From positions 3,720,001 to 3,784,000 of the forward strand of contig NZ_RBKX01000001.1 in assembly GCF_003634615.1 (NCBI RefSeq): a stretch of DNA of 64,000 nucleotides. The letters run 5' to 3'. The stretch is from Flavobacterium sp. 102. GTDB taxonomy: Bacteria; Bacteroidota; Bacteroidia; Flavobacteriales; Flavobacteriaceae. Shown here piece after piece: positions 35,809 through 44,596 of the stretch (the first letter of the stretch is position 1; each line of letters begins with the position of its first letter). The notes beneath the pieces are model-generated. The model ran no database searches. It saw only the letters and a list, made by a program, of their open reading frames with translations, and was not told the origin of the DNA. A program made the position numbers and the translations under genes.

Positions 35809-37710
35809 ATGACAACAGGAAAAATTAATGTATCAGTAGAAAACATCTTTCCGCTAATCAAGAAGTTTTTATACAGCGACCACGAAATTTTCTTGCGCGA
35901 ATTAGTATCCAATGCAACGGATGCAACTTTAAAATTAAAACATTTAACCAGTATTGGCGAAGCCAAAGTAGAATATGGCAATCCAATCATTGAAGTAAAA
36001 ATCGACAAAGAAGGCAAAAAATTACACCTTATCGACCAAGGCTTGGGAATGACAGCCGAAGAAGTGGAAAAGTACATCAACCAAGTCGCTTTCTCCGGAG
36101 CTGAAGAGTTTTTGGAAAAATATAAAGACTCTGCCAAAGATTCAGGGATTATTGGTCATTTTGGCTTAGGTTTCTATTCTGCTTTTATGGTAGCCGAAAA
36201 AGTAGAAATCATCACCAAATCATTCAAAGACGAACCGGCAGCACATTGGACTTGTGATGGCAGTCCGGAATTTACTTTGGAACCGCATGACAAAACCGAC
36301 AGAGGAACGGAAATCATCTTACACATCGCCGAGGATTCTCTGGAATTTTTAGAAGAGTATAAAATCAATGAATTGTTGACCAAGTACAATAAATTCATGC
36401 CGGTGCCGATTAAATTTGGTACCCGAACTGAAAAAATCGAGCAGAAAAAAGGAGAATCTGTTTCTGAAGAAAACAAAGACAACATCTTTACCGAAGTTGA
36501 AGTAGACAATATCATCAACAACCCAAATCCGGCGTGGACAAAGCAACCGGTAGATTTGACTGAGGAAGATTATAAAAATTTCTACCGCGAATTGTATCCA
36601 ATGCAGTTTGAAGAACCTTTGTTCAATATTCATTTGAATGTAGATTATCCTTTCAACTTAACCGGAATTTTATATTTCCCGAAAATGTCGGCCGATTTGC
36701 AAATGCAAAAGGATAAAATCCAATTGTACCAAAATCAGGTTTATGTAACCGATAATGTAGAAGGAATTGTACCTGAATTTTTAGGAATGCTAAAAGGCGT
36801 AATCGATTCTCCGGATATTCCGTTGAACGTTTCTCGTTCAGGATTACAAGCTGATAGCAATGTGAAGAAAATTTCAAATTACATTACCCGCAAAGTAGCT
36901 GATAAACTAAAAGGTTTGTTTACTGAAAACCGTGAAGATTTCGAGAAAAAATGGAACGATATCAAAATCGTTTTAGAATACGGAATGCTATCGGAACCAA
37001 AATTCTATGAAAAATCAGGTGACTTTGTTTTGTATCCAACGGTTGATAACCAATATTATACTTTAGCAGAATTGAAAGAAGCCATCACTGCCAACCAAAC
37101 CGACAAAAACGGAAAATTAGTGGTTTTGTACACTTCGAACAAAGATGCCCAACACGGTTATATCGAAATCGCTAAAGAAAAAGGTTATGAAGTAATCTTG
37201 TTAGATTCACCAATCGTTTCGCATTTGATTCAAAAATTAGAATCTGACAACGAGAACCTAACTTTCACTCGTGTAGATTCTGACCATATCGACAAATTAA
37301 TTCAAAAGGAAGACACTCAAATTTCGAAATTATCGGAAGATGAATCAACCCAATTGAAAACAGTTTTAGAAGAAATTGTACCAAAAACCAATTATTCTGT
37401 TCAACTGGAGCCGTTGGACAGCAACGCAGCACCGTTCATCATCACGCAACCGGAATTTATGCGAAGAATGAAAGAAATGAGTCAAACCGGTGGCGGTGGC
37501 ATGTTCGGTATGGGCAATTTCCCGGAAATGTATAACTTGGTGGTAAACACCAACTCAGATTTGGCGACAACCATTTTAAATACTTCCGACAAATCGGCTC
37601 AAGAAAGTTTGGTAAAACAAGCTTTAGACTTGGCCAAGATTTCTCAAGGTTTACTAAAAGGCGAAGAATTAACGGCTTTTGTGAAGAGAAGTTTTGAGTT
37701 GATTAAGTAA
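35809..37710 (+). CDS. htpG: Molecular chaperone HtpG (Hsp90 family)
   Basis: 633 residues, normal for bacterial Hsp90. GHKL ATPase motifs: RELVSNATDATLKLK with the catalytic Glu region (~residue 28), DQGLGMT (~78), GHFGLGFYSAFMVAEKV (~110) and the later GTEIILHI. Middle domain with the conserved NVSRSGLQ, and a C-terminal dimerisation domain with TQPEFMRRMKEM. No MEEVD end, as usual in bacteria. No heat-shock operator recognised upstream. It is followed by a hairpin and a short-spaced S26 peptidase gene. Confidence 0.98.
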   Translation: MTTGKINVSVENIFPLIKKFLYSDHEIFLRELVSNATDATLKLKHLTSIGEAKVEYGNPIIEVKIDKEGKKLHLIDQGLGMTAEEVEKYINQVAFSGAEEFLEKYKDSAKDSGIIGHFGLGFYSAFMVAEKVEIITKSFKDEPAAHWTCDGSPEFTLEPHDKTDRGTEIILHIAEDSLEFLEEYKINELLTKYNKFMPVPIKFGTRTEKIEQKKGESVSEENKDNIFTEVEVDNIINNPNPAWTKQPVDLTEEDYKNFYRELYPMQFEEPLFNIHLNVDYPFNLTGILYFPKMSADLQMQKDKIQLYQNQVYVTDNVEGIVPEFLGMLKGVIDSPDIPLNVSRSGLQADSNVKKISNYITRKVADKLKGLFTENREDFEKKWNDIKIVLEYGMLSEPKFYEKSGDFVLYPTVDNQYYTLAELKEAITANQTDKNGKLVVLYTSNKDAQHGYIEIAKEKGYEVILLDSPIVSHLIQKLESDNENLTFTRVDSDHIDKLIQKEDTQISKLSEDESTQLKTVLEEIVPKTNYSVQLEPLDSNAAPFIITQPEFMRRMKEMSQTGGGGMFGMGNFPEMYNLVVNTNSDLATTILNTSDKSAQESLVKQALDLAKISQGLLKGEELTAFVKRSFELIK

Positions 37711-37735
37711 AAAGGGATTAGAGATAAGCAATTAG

Positions 37736-37767
37736 AAACCTGTGAGTGAAAGCTTGCAGGTTTTTTT
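37736..37767 (+). terminator. Terminator of htpG
   Basis: AAACCTG pairs with CAGGTTT (7 bp, 14-base loop) followed by seven T; the -7 element of the next gene begins right after. Confidence 0.65.
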
Positions 37768-37768
37768 G

Positions 37769-37776
37769 TATGTTTG
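37769..37776 (+). promoter_or_regulatory. -7 element upstream of the S26 peptidase gene
   Basis: TATGTTTG fits TAnnTTTG, 23 bases before the ATG, placed immediately after the htpG terminator T tract. Confidence 0.5.
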
Positions 37777-37799
37777 ATAATGCTTAAACAATATTCAAC

Positions 37800-38468
37800 A
37801 TGAAAAAAGCACTAAAAATTATATTTATCACTCTTTTGGTTTTTTATGTTTTAATGAAGATTTTCAATCTTACAGGAGTATTAAATGTATTTACAGTCAA
37901 TGGAATTTCGAGTGAACCGAATATTAAGGCTAATTCCAGAATTATATCAAGTAACTTTTTCACTCCTAAAGTTGGGGATTTCATAATGCTGAAGCTTAAT
38001 GATACGCTAACAGTAGTGCATCGTCTTTGTGCCCGGGAAAATGACAAAGTTGAAATCAAAGATGGCATTTTATATGTTAATAATAAAAATTCAGATGAAA
38101 AGCTCAGTTTAATGTATCGCTACAAAATGCCTTCGAAAAAGTTTGTAGACAATCAGATATACGGTAGAATTCCATCTCACATTATGATGCAAATGGAGGA
38201 AAATGACACTGTTTACGCTTTTCTAAGTGACCAAATTGCAAAAGAATTACATATTGAATCTTCAAGAATTATTCATAAAAAAGGAGTAGCTGACGAACAT
38301 ATCAAAAAAGTACACCACAAGGATTGGAATAAAGATAATTTTGGCCCGATAACAATACCCGTTGGAAAAATCTTTGTTCTTGGCGACAACAGAGACAACG
38401 CTGAAGATTCGCGTTATATTGGCTTAATTGACAACTCAAAAATAGTTGGCACTGTAATTTATAAATAA
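37800..38468 (+). CDS. Signal peptidase I (S26) family protein with His in place of the catalytic Lys
   Basis: 222 residues with one N-terminal membrane anchor (~4-22). Box B aligns as GISSEPNI, keeping the catalytic Ser but with Ser instead of Met after it. Box C is GDFIMLK. Box D reads VVHRLCARENDKVEI where bacterial enzymes have a K-R-V-x-G-x-P-G-D type sequence, so the Lys position is His, the arrangement known from archaeal/ER-type and SipW-type peptidases. Box E is intact (LGDNRDNAEDSRYIG). It may be an active Ser-His peptidase for particular substrates or a degenerate paralogue. A DUF2721 gene follows after 8 bases. Confidence 0.8.
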   Translation: MKKALKIIFITLLVFYVLMKIFNLTGVLNVFTVNGISSEPNIKANSRIISSNFFTPKVGDFIMLKLNDTLTVVHRLCARENDKVEIKDGILYVNNKNSDEKLSLMYRYKMPSKKFVDNQIYGRIPSHIMMQMEENDTVYAFLSDQIAKELHIESSRIIHKKGVADEHIKKVHHKDWNKDNFGPITIPVGKIFVLGDNRDNAEDSRYIGLIDNSKIVGTVIYK

Positions 38469-38476
38469 TAATAACC

Positions 38477-38881
38477 ATGACACTAAACATAGAAACTCCG
38501 GCCCTATTATTCTCAGCAACTTCTTTGATATTGTTGGCTTATACCAATCGGTTTTTGACCATTGCGCAAATTGTGCGCAGTTTGAAAAAACATTATGACG
38601 AAGTACATACCAAAAGCATTTTACTGCAAATCAGAAACCTCAACTTGAGACTTTCTTTGATTCGCTATATGCAACTTTTTGGGGTTTTGTGTTTGTTTCT
38701 TTCCGTGTTTGCGATGTTGTGTTTGTTTGTTGAATTACAAACGGCAGGGATTTATCTTTTTGCCGCCAGTTTATTGTGTTTATTGACTTCATTGGGTATT
38801 TCGTTTTGGGAAATTAGCATCTCGGTTACGGCTTTGCGTTTGCATTTGAGTGATTTGGAAGAAGAAGAGAAAAAAAAGTAA
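38477..38881 (+). CDS. DUF2721 family membrane protein
   Basis: 134 residues with three hydrophobic segments, about 8-25 (LLFSATSLILLAYTNRF region), 67-88 (FGVLCLFLSVFAMLCLFV) and 93-112, plus an acidic-basic end (LEEEEKKK). The order and the NLRLSLIRYMQ loop fit DUF2721, a family of small inner-membrane proteins of unknown function. It probably shares a transcript with the S26 peptidase gene 8 bases upstream, which may mean a common process, but this is inference. Confidence 0.78.
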   Translation: MTLNIETPALLFSATSLILLAYTNRFLTIAQIVRSLKKHYDEVHTKSILLQIRNLNLRLSLIRYMQLFGVLCLFLSVFAMLCLFVELQTAGIYLFAASLLCLLTSLGISFWEISISVTALRLHLSDLEEEEKKK

Positions 38882-38944
38882 AAAACTTACACTTTATTTT
38901 ATATCTTTATCGCTATCAAACAGTTACCAACTAAACCAACACCA

Positions 38945-41107
38945 ATGAAACAAAAACTACTATTCCTTTTTTTATTGAGTTTTTCTTTAGTTATTGCTAA
39001 GCCTAACAAAACCGTTGATGGTCCGGCGATTGGTTTAAAGATGACAGGAGGTTTTGGAGGCGGTCCATCTTCTATTCAATTTTCTTTTTACATTAAGAAC
39101 ATTGGCACCGAGACCTTAACTAATATATACATAACAGAAGCACCCGGTACATCTCCTATTACATACTACTTCACTCCTATTGCCAGTTTAGCTCCCGGTG
39201 AAGAAATTAGTTATCTGTATGGACATAAAGATGCCATGTGTTATGATGTAAGCCAAACCATTGTTCATGCTACAACAACTGGAGGAAGTGAAATAACCGA
39301 TTTATCTTCAGATCCTTTTCAATATGAAACCGTGAATGGAAACTTTTCTTATGGTTCTTATTATAATGACATCCCTACAAGCAGTTATTATCAGGATTAT
39401 ATCACTGGAGTTTCTCAAAACGGAACCTATTATGATCTAAACAGTAACAATATAGTTGACGTTGGTGATGTTATCAATTATACCTATCTATTTCAGGGAT
39501 TCGTCAACCCTATTTTTTACGATGACAATGCTATCATTTCAGACATGATTTATTCGTCAGGTCAAGTTTCAGCAACAGGCATTCATTATATTACTCAAGC
39601 CGAAATAAATATGGGTTATGTTTATAACTCTTCACATGTAATATACCAATCTCAATGTTGGGGCTCAACTTATCTTGAATTCGAAGATGAATCCGTTTGT
39701 TATAGCTGCCCCAATCCTAATAATGCCAATATTATCACTAAGATAAGCAATTTACAACCACATAAAATATCAGGAAATATAAAATTCAATAACAATAATG
39801 ACAATTGTAATACCGGTATCAATTTACCACAGCGAAGAGTTGACACTTCCGATGGGACTTATAACTATACAACATACACCAACACTAGTGGTGACTATCA
39901 TATTATAATCCCAAATATGTATGGAAATTATACCACAACGGCTACGACTAATTTAAACCCCAATTTTACTTCTAATCCCATTTCAATAGCAACCACAACT
40001 TATAATTCAGGTGTGCCCGTTAATTATAATAACAATGATTTCTGCTTTAGTGCTATTACAGATTTTGCCGATTTAAGTGTTTCAATGCACAATAGTAACG
40101 AGGCAATTCCGGGAAATACGGCAGGCTACTACATTAGCTTTTGGAACAATGGCACAACCAATTTGAGCGGGAGCATTCAATTGACTTTTGACGGTGGTAA
40201 ATTGACTTTTGCCAATGCCACTCCAAGTCAAAACAATGCTACAACAAATACTTTAACATGGAATTACACCAACCTTCAGCCGTTTGAACACCATAACATT
40301 CATTTGACTTTAAATGTTCTTACACCACCCACTGTAAACATCAATGATTTATTAAATTTTACTGTAGTCTCTAATCCAATTGTCGGAGATAATACTCCTG
40401 CCAATAATACTTTTTCTTGGAATCAAACGGTCAGAAGTTCCTTTGATCCGAATGACAAAACCGTAATCGAAGGCGCTTATATTACTACGGCTGAAGCCAA
40501 TAATTACTTGACTTACCTGACTCGTTTTCAAAACTCCGGAACTGCTAATGCAACTACTGTAGTTATCAAAGAAACGTTAGATACCGATTTGGATTGGAAT
40601 ACATTTGAACCAATTGCTTCCAGTCATGAAGCCAATATTCAAATCAGAACCGGAAATGACTTGACCTATACCTTTTCCAATATTGATTTACCTTATGAAT
40701 CCGCAAACGAACCAGCAAGTCATGGATGGATGGTTTACCGAATTAAACCCAAAAGCAATTTTGCCATTGGTGATGTTGCAAGTTCAAAATCTGACATTTA
40801 TTTTGATTACAACCCGCCAATTATAACCAATACAGTCACAACTCAAATGGTTGCTTTGTCTATTACGGATAATGTTAAAGGCAATTTTGCTTTGTATCCG
40901 AATCCAACTTCAAGTTATTTCACCATTGCCATGCAAACCGAAATGAATGCCCAATATCAAATTTTTGACCTCAATGGAAAACACCTGGAAAGCAATACTG
41001 TTGTAAGTTTAAAACCAATAGACATCAGTGCTTTTCAAAGCGGATTCTATTTCGTGACTATCAATACTGAATTAGGAAAAGCAACTTATAAATTAGTTAA
41101 AAACTAA
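38945..41107 (+). CDS. T9SS type A cargo protein with DUF11/DUF7619-like repeat-ends
   Basis: 720 residues. Signal peptide to about residue 18 (FSLVIAK). Beta-sandwich-rich body: a CARDB/DUF11-like part (LSVSMHNSNEAIPGNTAGYY, FANATPSQNN) and a DUF7619-like domain at about 505-640 (PNDKTVIEGAYITTAEANNY, YLTRFQNSGTANATTVVI, SKSDIYFDYNPPIITN). The last ~75 residues are a Por secretion tail (LYPNPTSSYFTIAM, QIFDLNGK, GFYFVTI, ATYKLVKN), so it is sent out by the type IX system. No catalytic motif; likely structural or adhesive. Confidence 0.88.
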   Translation: MKQKLLFLFLLSFSLVIAKPNKTVDGPAIGLKMTGGFGGGPSSIQFSFYIKNIGTETLTNIYITEAPGTSPITYYFTPIASLAPGEEISYLYGHKDAMCYDVSQTIVHATTTGGSEITDLSSDPFQYETVNGNFSYGSYYNDIPTSSYYQDYITGVSQNGTYYDLNSNNIVDVGDVINYTYLFQGFVNPIFYDDNAIISDMIYSSGQVSATGIHYITQAEINMGYVYNSSHVIYQSQCWGSTYLEFEDESVCYSCPNPNNANIITKISNLQPHKISGNIKFNNNNDNCNTGINLPQRRVDTSDGTYNYTTYTNTSGDYHIIIPNMYGNYTTTATTNLNPNFTSNPISIATTTYNSGVPVNYNNNDFCFSAITDFADLSVSMHNSNEAIPGNTAGYYISFWNNGTTNLSGSIQLTFDGGKLTFANATPSQNNATTNTLTWNYTNLQPFEHHNIHLTLNVLTPPTVNINDLLNFTVVSNPIVGDNTPANNTFSWNQTVRSSFDPNDKTVIEGAYITTAEANNYLTYLTRFQNSGTANATTVVIKETLDTDLDWNTFEPIASSHEANIQIRTGNDLTYTFSNIDLPYESANEPASHGWMVYRIKPKSNFAIGDVASSKSDIYFDYNPPIITNTVTTQMVALSITDNVKGNFALYPNPTSSYFTIAMQTEMNAQYQIFDLNGKHLESNTVVSLKPIDISAFQSGFYFVTINTELGKATYKLVKN

Positions 41108-41111
41108 CCTT

Positions 41112-41138
41112 AAAAAGTCCCGATAACTCGGGATTTTT
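41112..41138. terminator. Terminator between the T9SS cargo gene and carB
   Basis: TCCCGA pairs with TCGGGA, extended by A and T tracts; loop TAAC; convergent genes. Confidence 0.8.
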
Positions 41139-41141
41139 TAT

Positions 41142-43994
41142 TTATTTACTTAAATACATTTTTCTTCGTGAGTACAACTCATAAAACTGGTCGTCTTTTA
41201 GATCATCTATAAACAAAATGCTCTCTCCCGTAGATTTCATTTCTGGCCCAAGTGCTTTATTGACATTCGGGAATTTGCTAAAGGAGAAAACCGGTTGCTT
41301 AATCGCATAACCTTTCAATTGAGGATTGAATTTGAAATCGGTGACTTTATTTTCGCCCAACATCACCTTCGTGGCATAATTTACATACGGTTCGCCATAA
41401 GCTTTCGCGATAAATGGCACTGTACGCGACGCTCTCGGATTGGCTTCAATGATGTAAACGATATCGTCTTTGATGGCAAATTGGATGTTGATTAAACCAA
41501 CAGTTCTCAAAGCCAACGCAATTTTCTTCGTATGGTCTTTGATTTGTTGCATTACAAACTCGCCCAAGTTAAACGGTGGCAAGGTTGCATTCGAATCACC
41601 TGAGTGAACACCACAAGGTTCGATATGTTCCATGATTCCAATAATGTAGACGTTTTCTCCGTCACAAATCGCATCCGCTTCGGCTTCAATCGCTCCGTCT
41701 AAATAATTATCTAGAAGCAGTTTATTTCCGGGAATATTTTTCAATAAATCGATAACGTGTTCTTCCAACTCTTGTTTGTTGATGACAATTTTCATGCCTT
41801 GCCCTCCTAAAACATACGAAGGACGAACCAACAACGGGAAATCAAGTACATCCGCTAAAGCTGAGGCTTGATCCGCATTTTCGGCTACGCCAAACTTTGG
41901 AAAAGGAATTTTCAACTCGGTCAACAAGTCTGAAAATCTTCCTCTGTCCTCGGCTAAATCTAAAGCATCAAAAGAAGTTCCTAATATTTTGATGCCGTAA
42001 CGGTCTAATTTTTCGGCTAATTTCAGAGCAGTTTGTCCGCCCAATTGCACGATTACACCTTCCGGTTTTTCATGTCTGATTATATCATAAATGTGTTCCC
42101 AAAATACCGGCTCAAAGTATAATTTATCTGCCGTATCAAAATCGGTTGAAACCGTTTCCGGATTACAATTGATCATGATGGTTTCATAACCACATTCTTT
42201 AGCAGCTAAAACGCCGTGTACGCAAGAGTAATCAAACTCAATTCCTTGCCCGATTCTGTTTGGTCCTGACCCTAAAACCACGACTTTCTTTTTTGGTGTA
42301 ACAATGCTTTCGTTGTGAACGTATCTTTCTCCGGTTGCCGTTTGGATTTCGGCTTCGAATGTTGAATAATAATAAGGTGTTAAAGCTTTAAATTCGGCCG
42401 CACAAGTGTCAACCAATTTGTAAACCCTTTTCACATTCATATCATCGCGCAATTTGTAAACCTGACTTTCCAAACAGCCCATCATGTGTGCAATTTGGCG
42501 GTCACCGCAACCTTTTTGTTTGGCTTCGAGTAATAATTCTTTTGGTAAAGTGTCAACTTTGTAATTGGAGATTTCTCTTTCCAATAAGTATAACTCTTCG
42601 TATTGTTTCAAAAACCACATGTCGATTTTAGTGATCTCGTGGATTCTGCTTAGTGGAATTCCCATCGCAATGGCATCATAAATCACGAAAACTCTATCCC
42701 AACTTGCGAAAGTCAGTTTCTCGATAATTTGTTCGTAGTTTTTATAGCCTTTTCCGTCAGCTCCGATTCCGTTACGCTTAATTTCTAACGACTGAGTCGC
42801 TTTGTGCAACGCTTCTTGGAACGAACGCCCAATGCCCATCACTTCCCCAACCGATTTCATTTGAAGTCCTAACGTTCGGTCTGAGCCTTCGAATTTGTCG
42901 AAGTTCCAACGCGGGATTTTTACAATTACGTAATCCAAAGTTGGTTCGAATAAAGCCGAAGTTGATTTGGTGATTTGGTTTTGCAGTTCATTAAGATTGT
43001 ATCCTAAAGCCAATTTTGTCGCCACTTTCGCAATCGGATAACCGGTTGCTTTTGATGCTAAAGCAGAAGAACGAGAGACACGCGGATTGATTTCAATGGC
43101 CACGATATCTTCTTTTTCATCCGGTGAAACGGCGAATTGCACGTTACAACCTCCGGCAAAATTTCCGATAGAACGCATCATCAAAATGGCATAATCTCGC
43201 ATTCTTTGAAAAGTCGTGTCTGATAATGTCATTGCGGGTGCAACCGTGATTGAATCTCCGGTATGAATTCCCATCGGATCCATATTTTCAATCGAACAGA
43301 TGATTACTACGTTGTCGTTTTGATCGCGCAGTAATTCTAATTCGTATTCTTTCCAACCGAGTAAAGCCTTGTCAATTAAGACTTCGTGTATGGGTGATGC
43401 TTCTAAACCTCGGGTAAGTAAATCGTCAAAATCTTCTTTTTTGTGTACGAATGCCGCTCCGGTTCCACCCAAAGTAAACGATGGACGGATTACCAATGGA
43501 AAACCAAATTCTTGTGCAATTTCTTTTCCTTTTAGGAATGAAGTTGCAGTTTTGGCCGGTGCGGTTGGCACATCAATTCTGGCCAACAATTGTTTGAATT
43601 GCTCACGGTCTTCGGTAATGTTGATGGCGTTGATATCGACACCGATTAATCGCACACCGAAATCTTGCCAGATGCCTTTTTCGTCGGCTTCCAAACACAA
43701 GTTTAACGCGGTTTGTCCGCCCATGGTTGGTAAAACCGCATCAATTTGTGGATGATTTTTTAAAATCTGAATAATCGATTTGGTGGTTAAAGGCAATAGG
43801 TAAACATGATCGGCCATGGAAGGATCGGTCATAATCGTGGCCGGATTGGAATTGATTAGGATTACTTCGATTCCTTCTTCTCTAAGTGAACGAGCAGATT
43901 GAGAACCGGCGTAATCAAATTCGCAGGCTTGTCCGATAACGATTGGTCCTGAACCAATAATTAAAACCGATTTGATGGAGTTGTCTTTAGGCAT
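41142..43994 (-). CDS. carB: Carbamoyl-phosphate synthase large subunit without the C-terminal allosteric domain
   Basis: 950 residues against about 1070 in E. coli. Both ATP-grasp halves are complete: the first with PTMGGQTALNL, RPSFTLGGTGAAF and EINPRVSRSSALASKATGYPIA, the second with VLGSGPNRIGQGIEFDY, VQLGGQTALKLAEKL and EANPRASRTVPFIAKAYG. The sequence ends soon after SKFPNVNKALGPEMKSTGE, roughly where the E. coli MGS-like domain that binds UMP and ornithine starts. It makes carbamoyl phosphate for arginine and pyrimidines; carA is not in this window. No frameshift is seen, so the short form is genuine and, from memory, common in flavobacteria. Confidence 0.96.
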   Translation of the reverse strand: MPKDNSIKSVLIIGSGPIVIGQACEFDYAGSQSARSLREEGIEVILINSNPATIMTDPSMADHVYLLPLTTKSIIQILKNHPQIDAVLPTMGGQTALNLCLEADEKGIWQDFGVRLIGVDINAINITEDREQFKQLLARIDVPTAPAKTATSFLKGKEIAQEFGFPLVIRPSFTLGGTGAAFVHKKEDFDDLLTRGLEASPIHEVLIDKALLGWKEYELELLRDQNDNVVIICSIENMDPMGIHTGDSITVAPAMTLSDTTFQRMRDYAILMMRSIGNFAGGCNVQFAVSPDEKEDIVAIEINPRVSRSSALASKATGYPIAKVATKLALGYNLNELQNQITKSTSALFEPTLDYVIVKIPRWNFDKFEGSDRTLGLQMKSVGEVMGIGRSFQEALHKATQSLEIKRNGIGADGKGYKNYEQIIEKLTFASWDRVFVIYDAIAMGIPLSRIHEITKIDMWFLKQYEELYLLEREISNYKVDTLPKELLLEAKQKGCGDRQIAHMMGCLESQVYKLRDDMNVKRVYKLVDTCAAEFKALTPYYYSTFEAEIQTATGERYVHNESIVTPKKKVVVLGSGPNRIGQGIEFDYSCVHGVLAAKECGYETIMINCNPETVSTDFDTADKLYFEPVFWEHIYDIIRHEKPEGVIVQLGGQTALKLAEKLDRYGIKILGTSFDALDLAEDRGRFSDLLTELKIPFPKFGVAENADQASALADVLDFPLLVRPSYVLGGQGMKIVINKQELEEHVIDLLKNIPGNKLLLDNYLDGAIEAEADAICDGENVYIIGIMEHIEPCGVHSGDSNATLPPFNLGEFVMQQIKDHTKKIALALRTVGLINIQFAIKDDIVYIIEANPRASRTVPFIAKAYGEPYVNYATKVMLGENKVTDFKFNPQLKGYAIKQPVFSFSKFPNVNKALGPEMKSTGESILFIDDLKDDQFYELYSRRKMYLSK

Positions 43995-43998
43995 TGTA

Positions 43999-44056
43999 GT
44001 TAGATTTTTAGACTTCTTAGATTTTTAGATCGTTAGACTTCTTAGAATGTTAGATT
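43999..44056. repeat. Tandem TTAGA-type intergenic repeat
   Basis: Seven copies of a TTAGA/CTTAGA core in 58 bases, with units such as TTAGATTTTTAGACTTC (twice, the second as TTAGATCGTTAGACTTC). It begins just upstream of carB. Similar TTAGA strings occur between genes in many flavobacteria, from memory. Confidence 0.65.
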
Positions 44057-44093
44057 AATTTGTTGTGTTGTATTATGTTGTGTTTTATGCTTA

Positions 44094-44193
44094 ACTAGCC
44101 CCGATGGTAGTGAAAATCCTTTTTATTTGCCATACTGAGCGCAGTCGAAGTATAAAAATAAAAAGATTGTAACGAACAGCGGGAAATAGCTCC
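44094..44193. repeat. Composite, partly palindromic intergenic element
   Basis: Outer arms contain AGCCCCG on the left and CGGGAAATAGCT on the right. A perfect inner inverted repeat CTTTTTATTT (44119-44128) / AAATAAAAAG (44156-44165) encloses a 27-base insert carrying CTGAGCGCAGTCGAAG, itself flanked by ATACT/AGTAT. Both kinds of string recur between genes across Bacteroidota, from memory. It is not protein-coding. Confidence 0.6.
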
Positions 44194-44223
44194 TAAAAAT
44201 TATCAATATTTATGAACAGGTTT

Positions 44224-44257
44224 AAAAAAAAGCCGCTACTAATAAAAGTAACGGCTT
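44224..44257 (-). terminator. Terminator of rpmH
   Basis: On the minus strand AAGCCGTTACT pairs with AGTAGCGGCTT (one G-U pair), loop TTTATT, followed by a T run. Confidence 0.88.
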
Positions 44258-44279
44258 GATATTGATTAGTGGCTAATCA

Positions 44280-44441
44280 TTATTTTTTGTGTCTTGGTTC
44301 AGAAGATACAGTCAATTTATGTCTTCCTTTTGCTCTACGACGCGCAAGGACTTTTCTTCCATTTGCAGAAGCCATTCTGTCCATAAATCCGTGTTTATTT
44401 CTTCTTTTTCTTTTCGATGGTTGAAACGTTCTTTTGCTCAT
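44280..44441 (-). CDS. rpmH: Large ribosomal subunit protein bL34
   Basis: 53-residue ribosomal protein, too short for the usual length cut-offs. The reading starts [19 protein letters not shown] and continues [17 protein letters not shown], the universal L34 pattern, with a short extra tail [10 protein letters not shown] found in Bacteroidota. It lies away from the usual rnpA-dnaA neighbourhood. Full Bacteroidota promoter upstream and a terminator downstream, so it is monocistronic. Confidence 0.97.
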
Positions 44442-44503
44442 TGCTCTGTATCTTTAAAATCTTGTTTAATTTCTATGGTATATGGCTGTTTTAAAACCGA
44501 GTG

Positions 44504-44533
44504 CAAATATACAAACCTTTTTTTTTCTGGCAA
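44504..44533 (-). promoter_or_regulatory. Promoter of rpmH
   Basis: TTG (44531-44533), exactly 19 bases, then TATATTTG (44504-44511) on the minus strand: a perfect match to the Bacteroidota consensus. GCACTC follows the -7 box. The 62-base leader to the start codon shows no clear ribosome binding site. Confidence 0.82.
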
Positions 44534-44567
44534 GTAGTTTTATAAAAATATTTTCAAATCCTTTTAT

Positions 44568-44575
44568 TACCTTTG
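44568..44575 (+). promoter_or_regulatory. -7 element of the TPR membrane protein gene
   Basis: TACCTTTG fits TAnnTTTG, 21 bases before the ATG at 44597. It is divergent from the rpmH promoter 40 bases away. Confidence 0.6.
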
Positions 44576-44596
44576 TGCCACTAAAAATTAAAAGAC

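Noticed and set aside
36174..36521. 115-residue minus-strand ORF inside htpG
   Set aside because: Shadow of the GHKL ATPase coding frame.
43369..43755. 128-residue plus-strand ORF in carB
   Set aside because: Shadow of the first ATP-grasp half; no motif.
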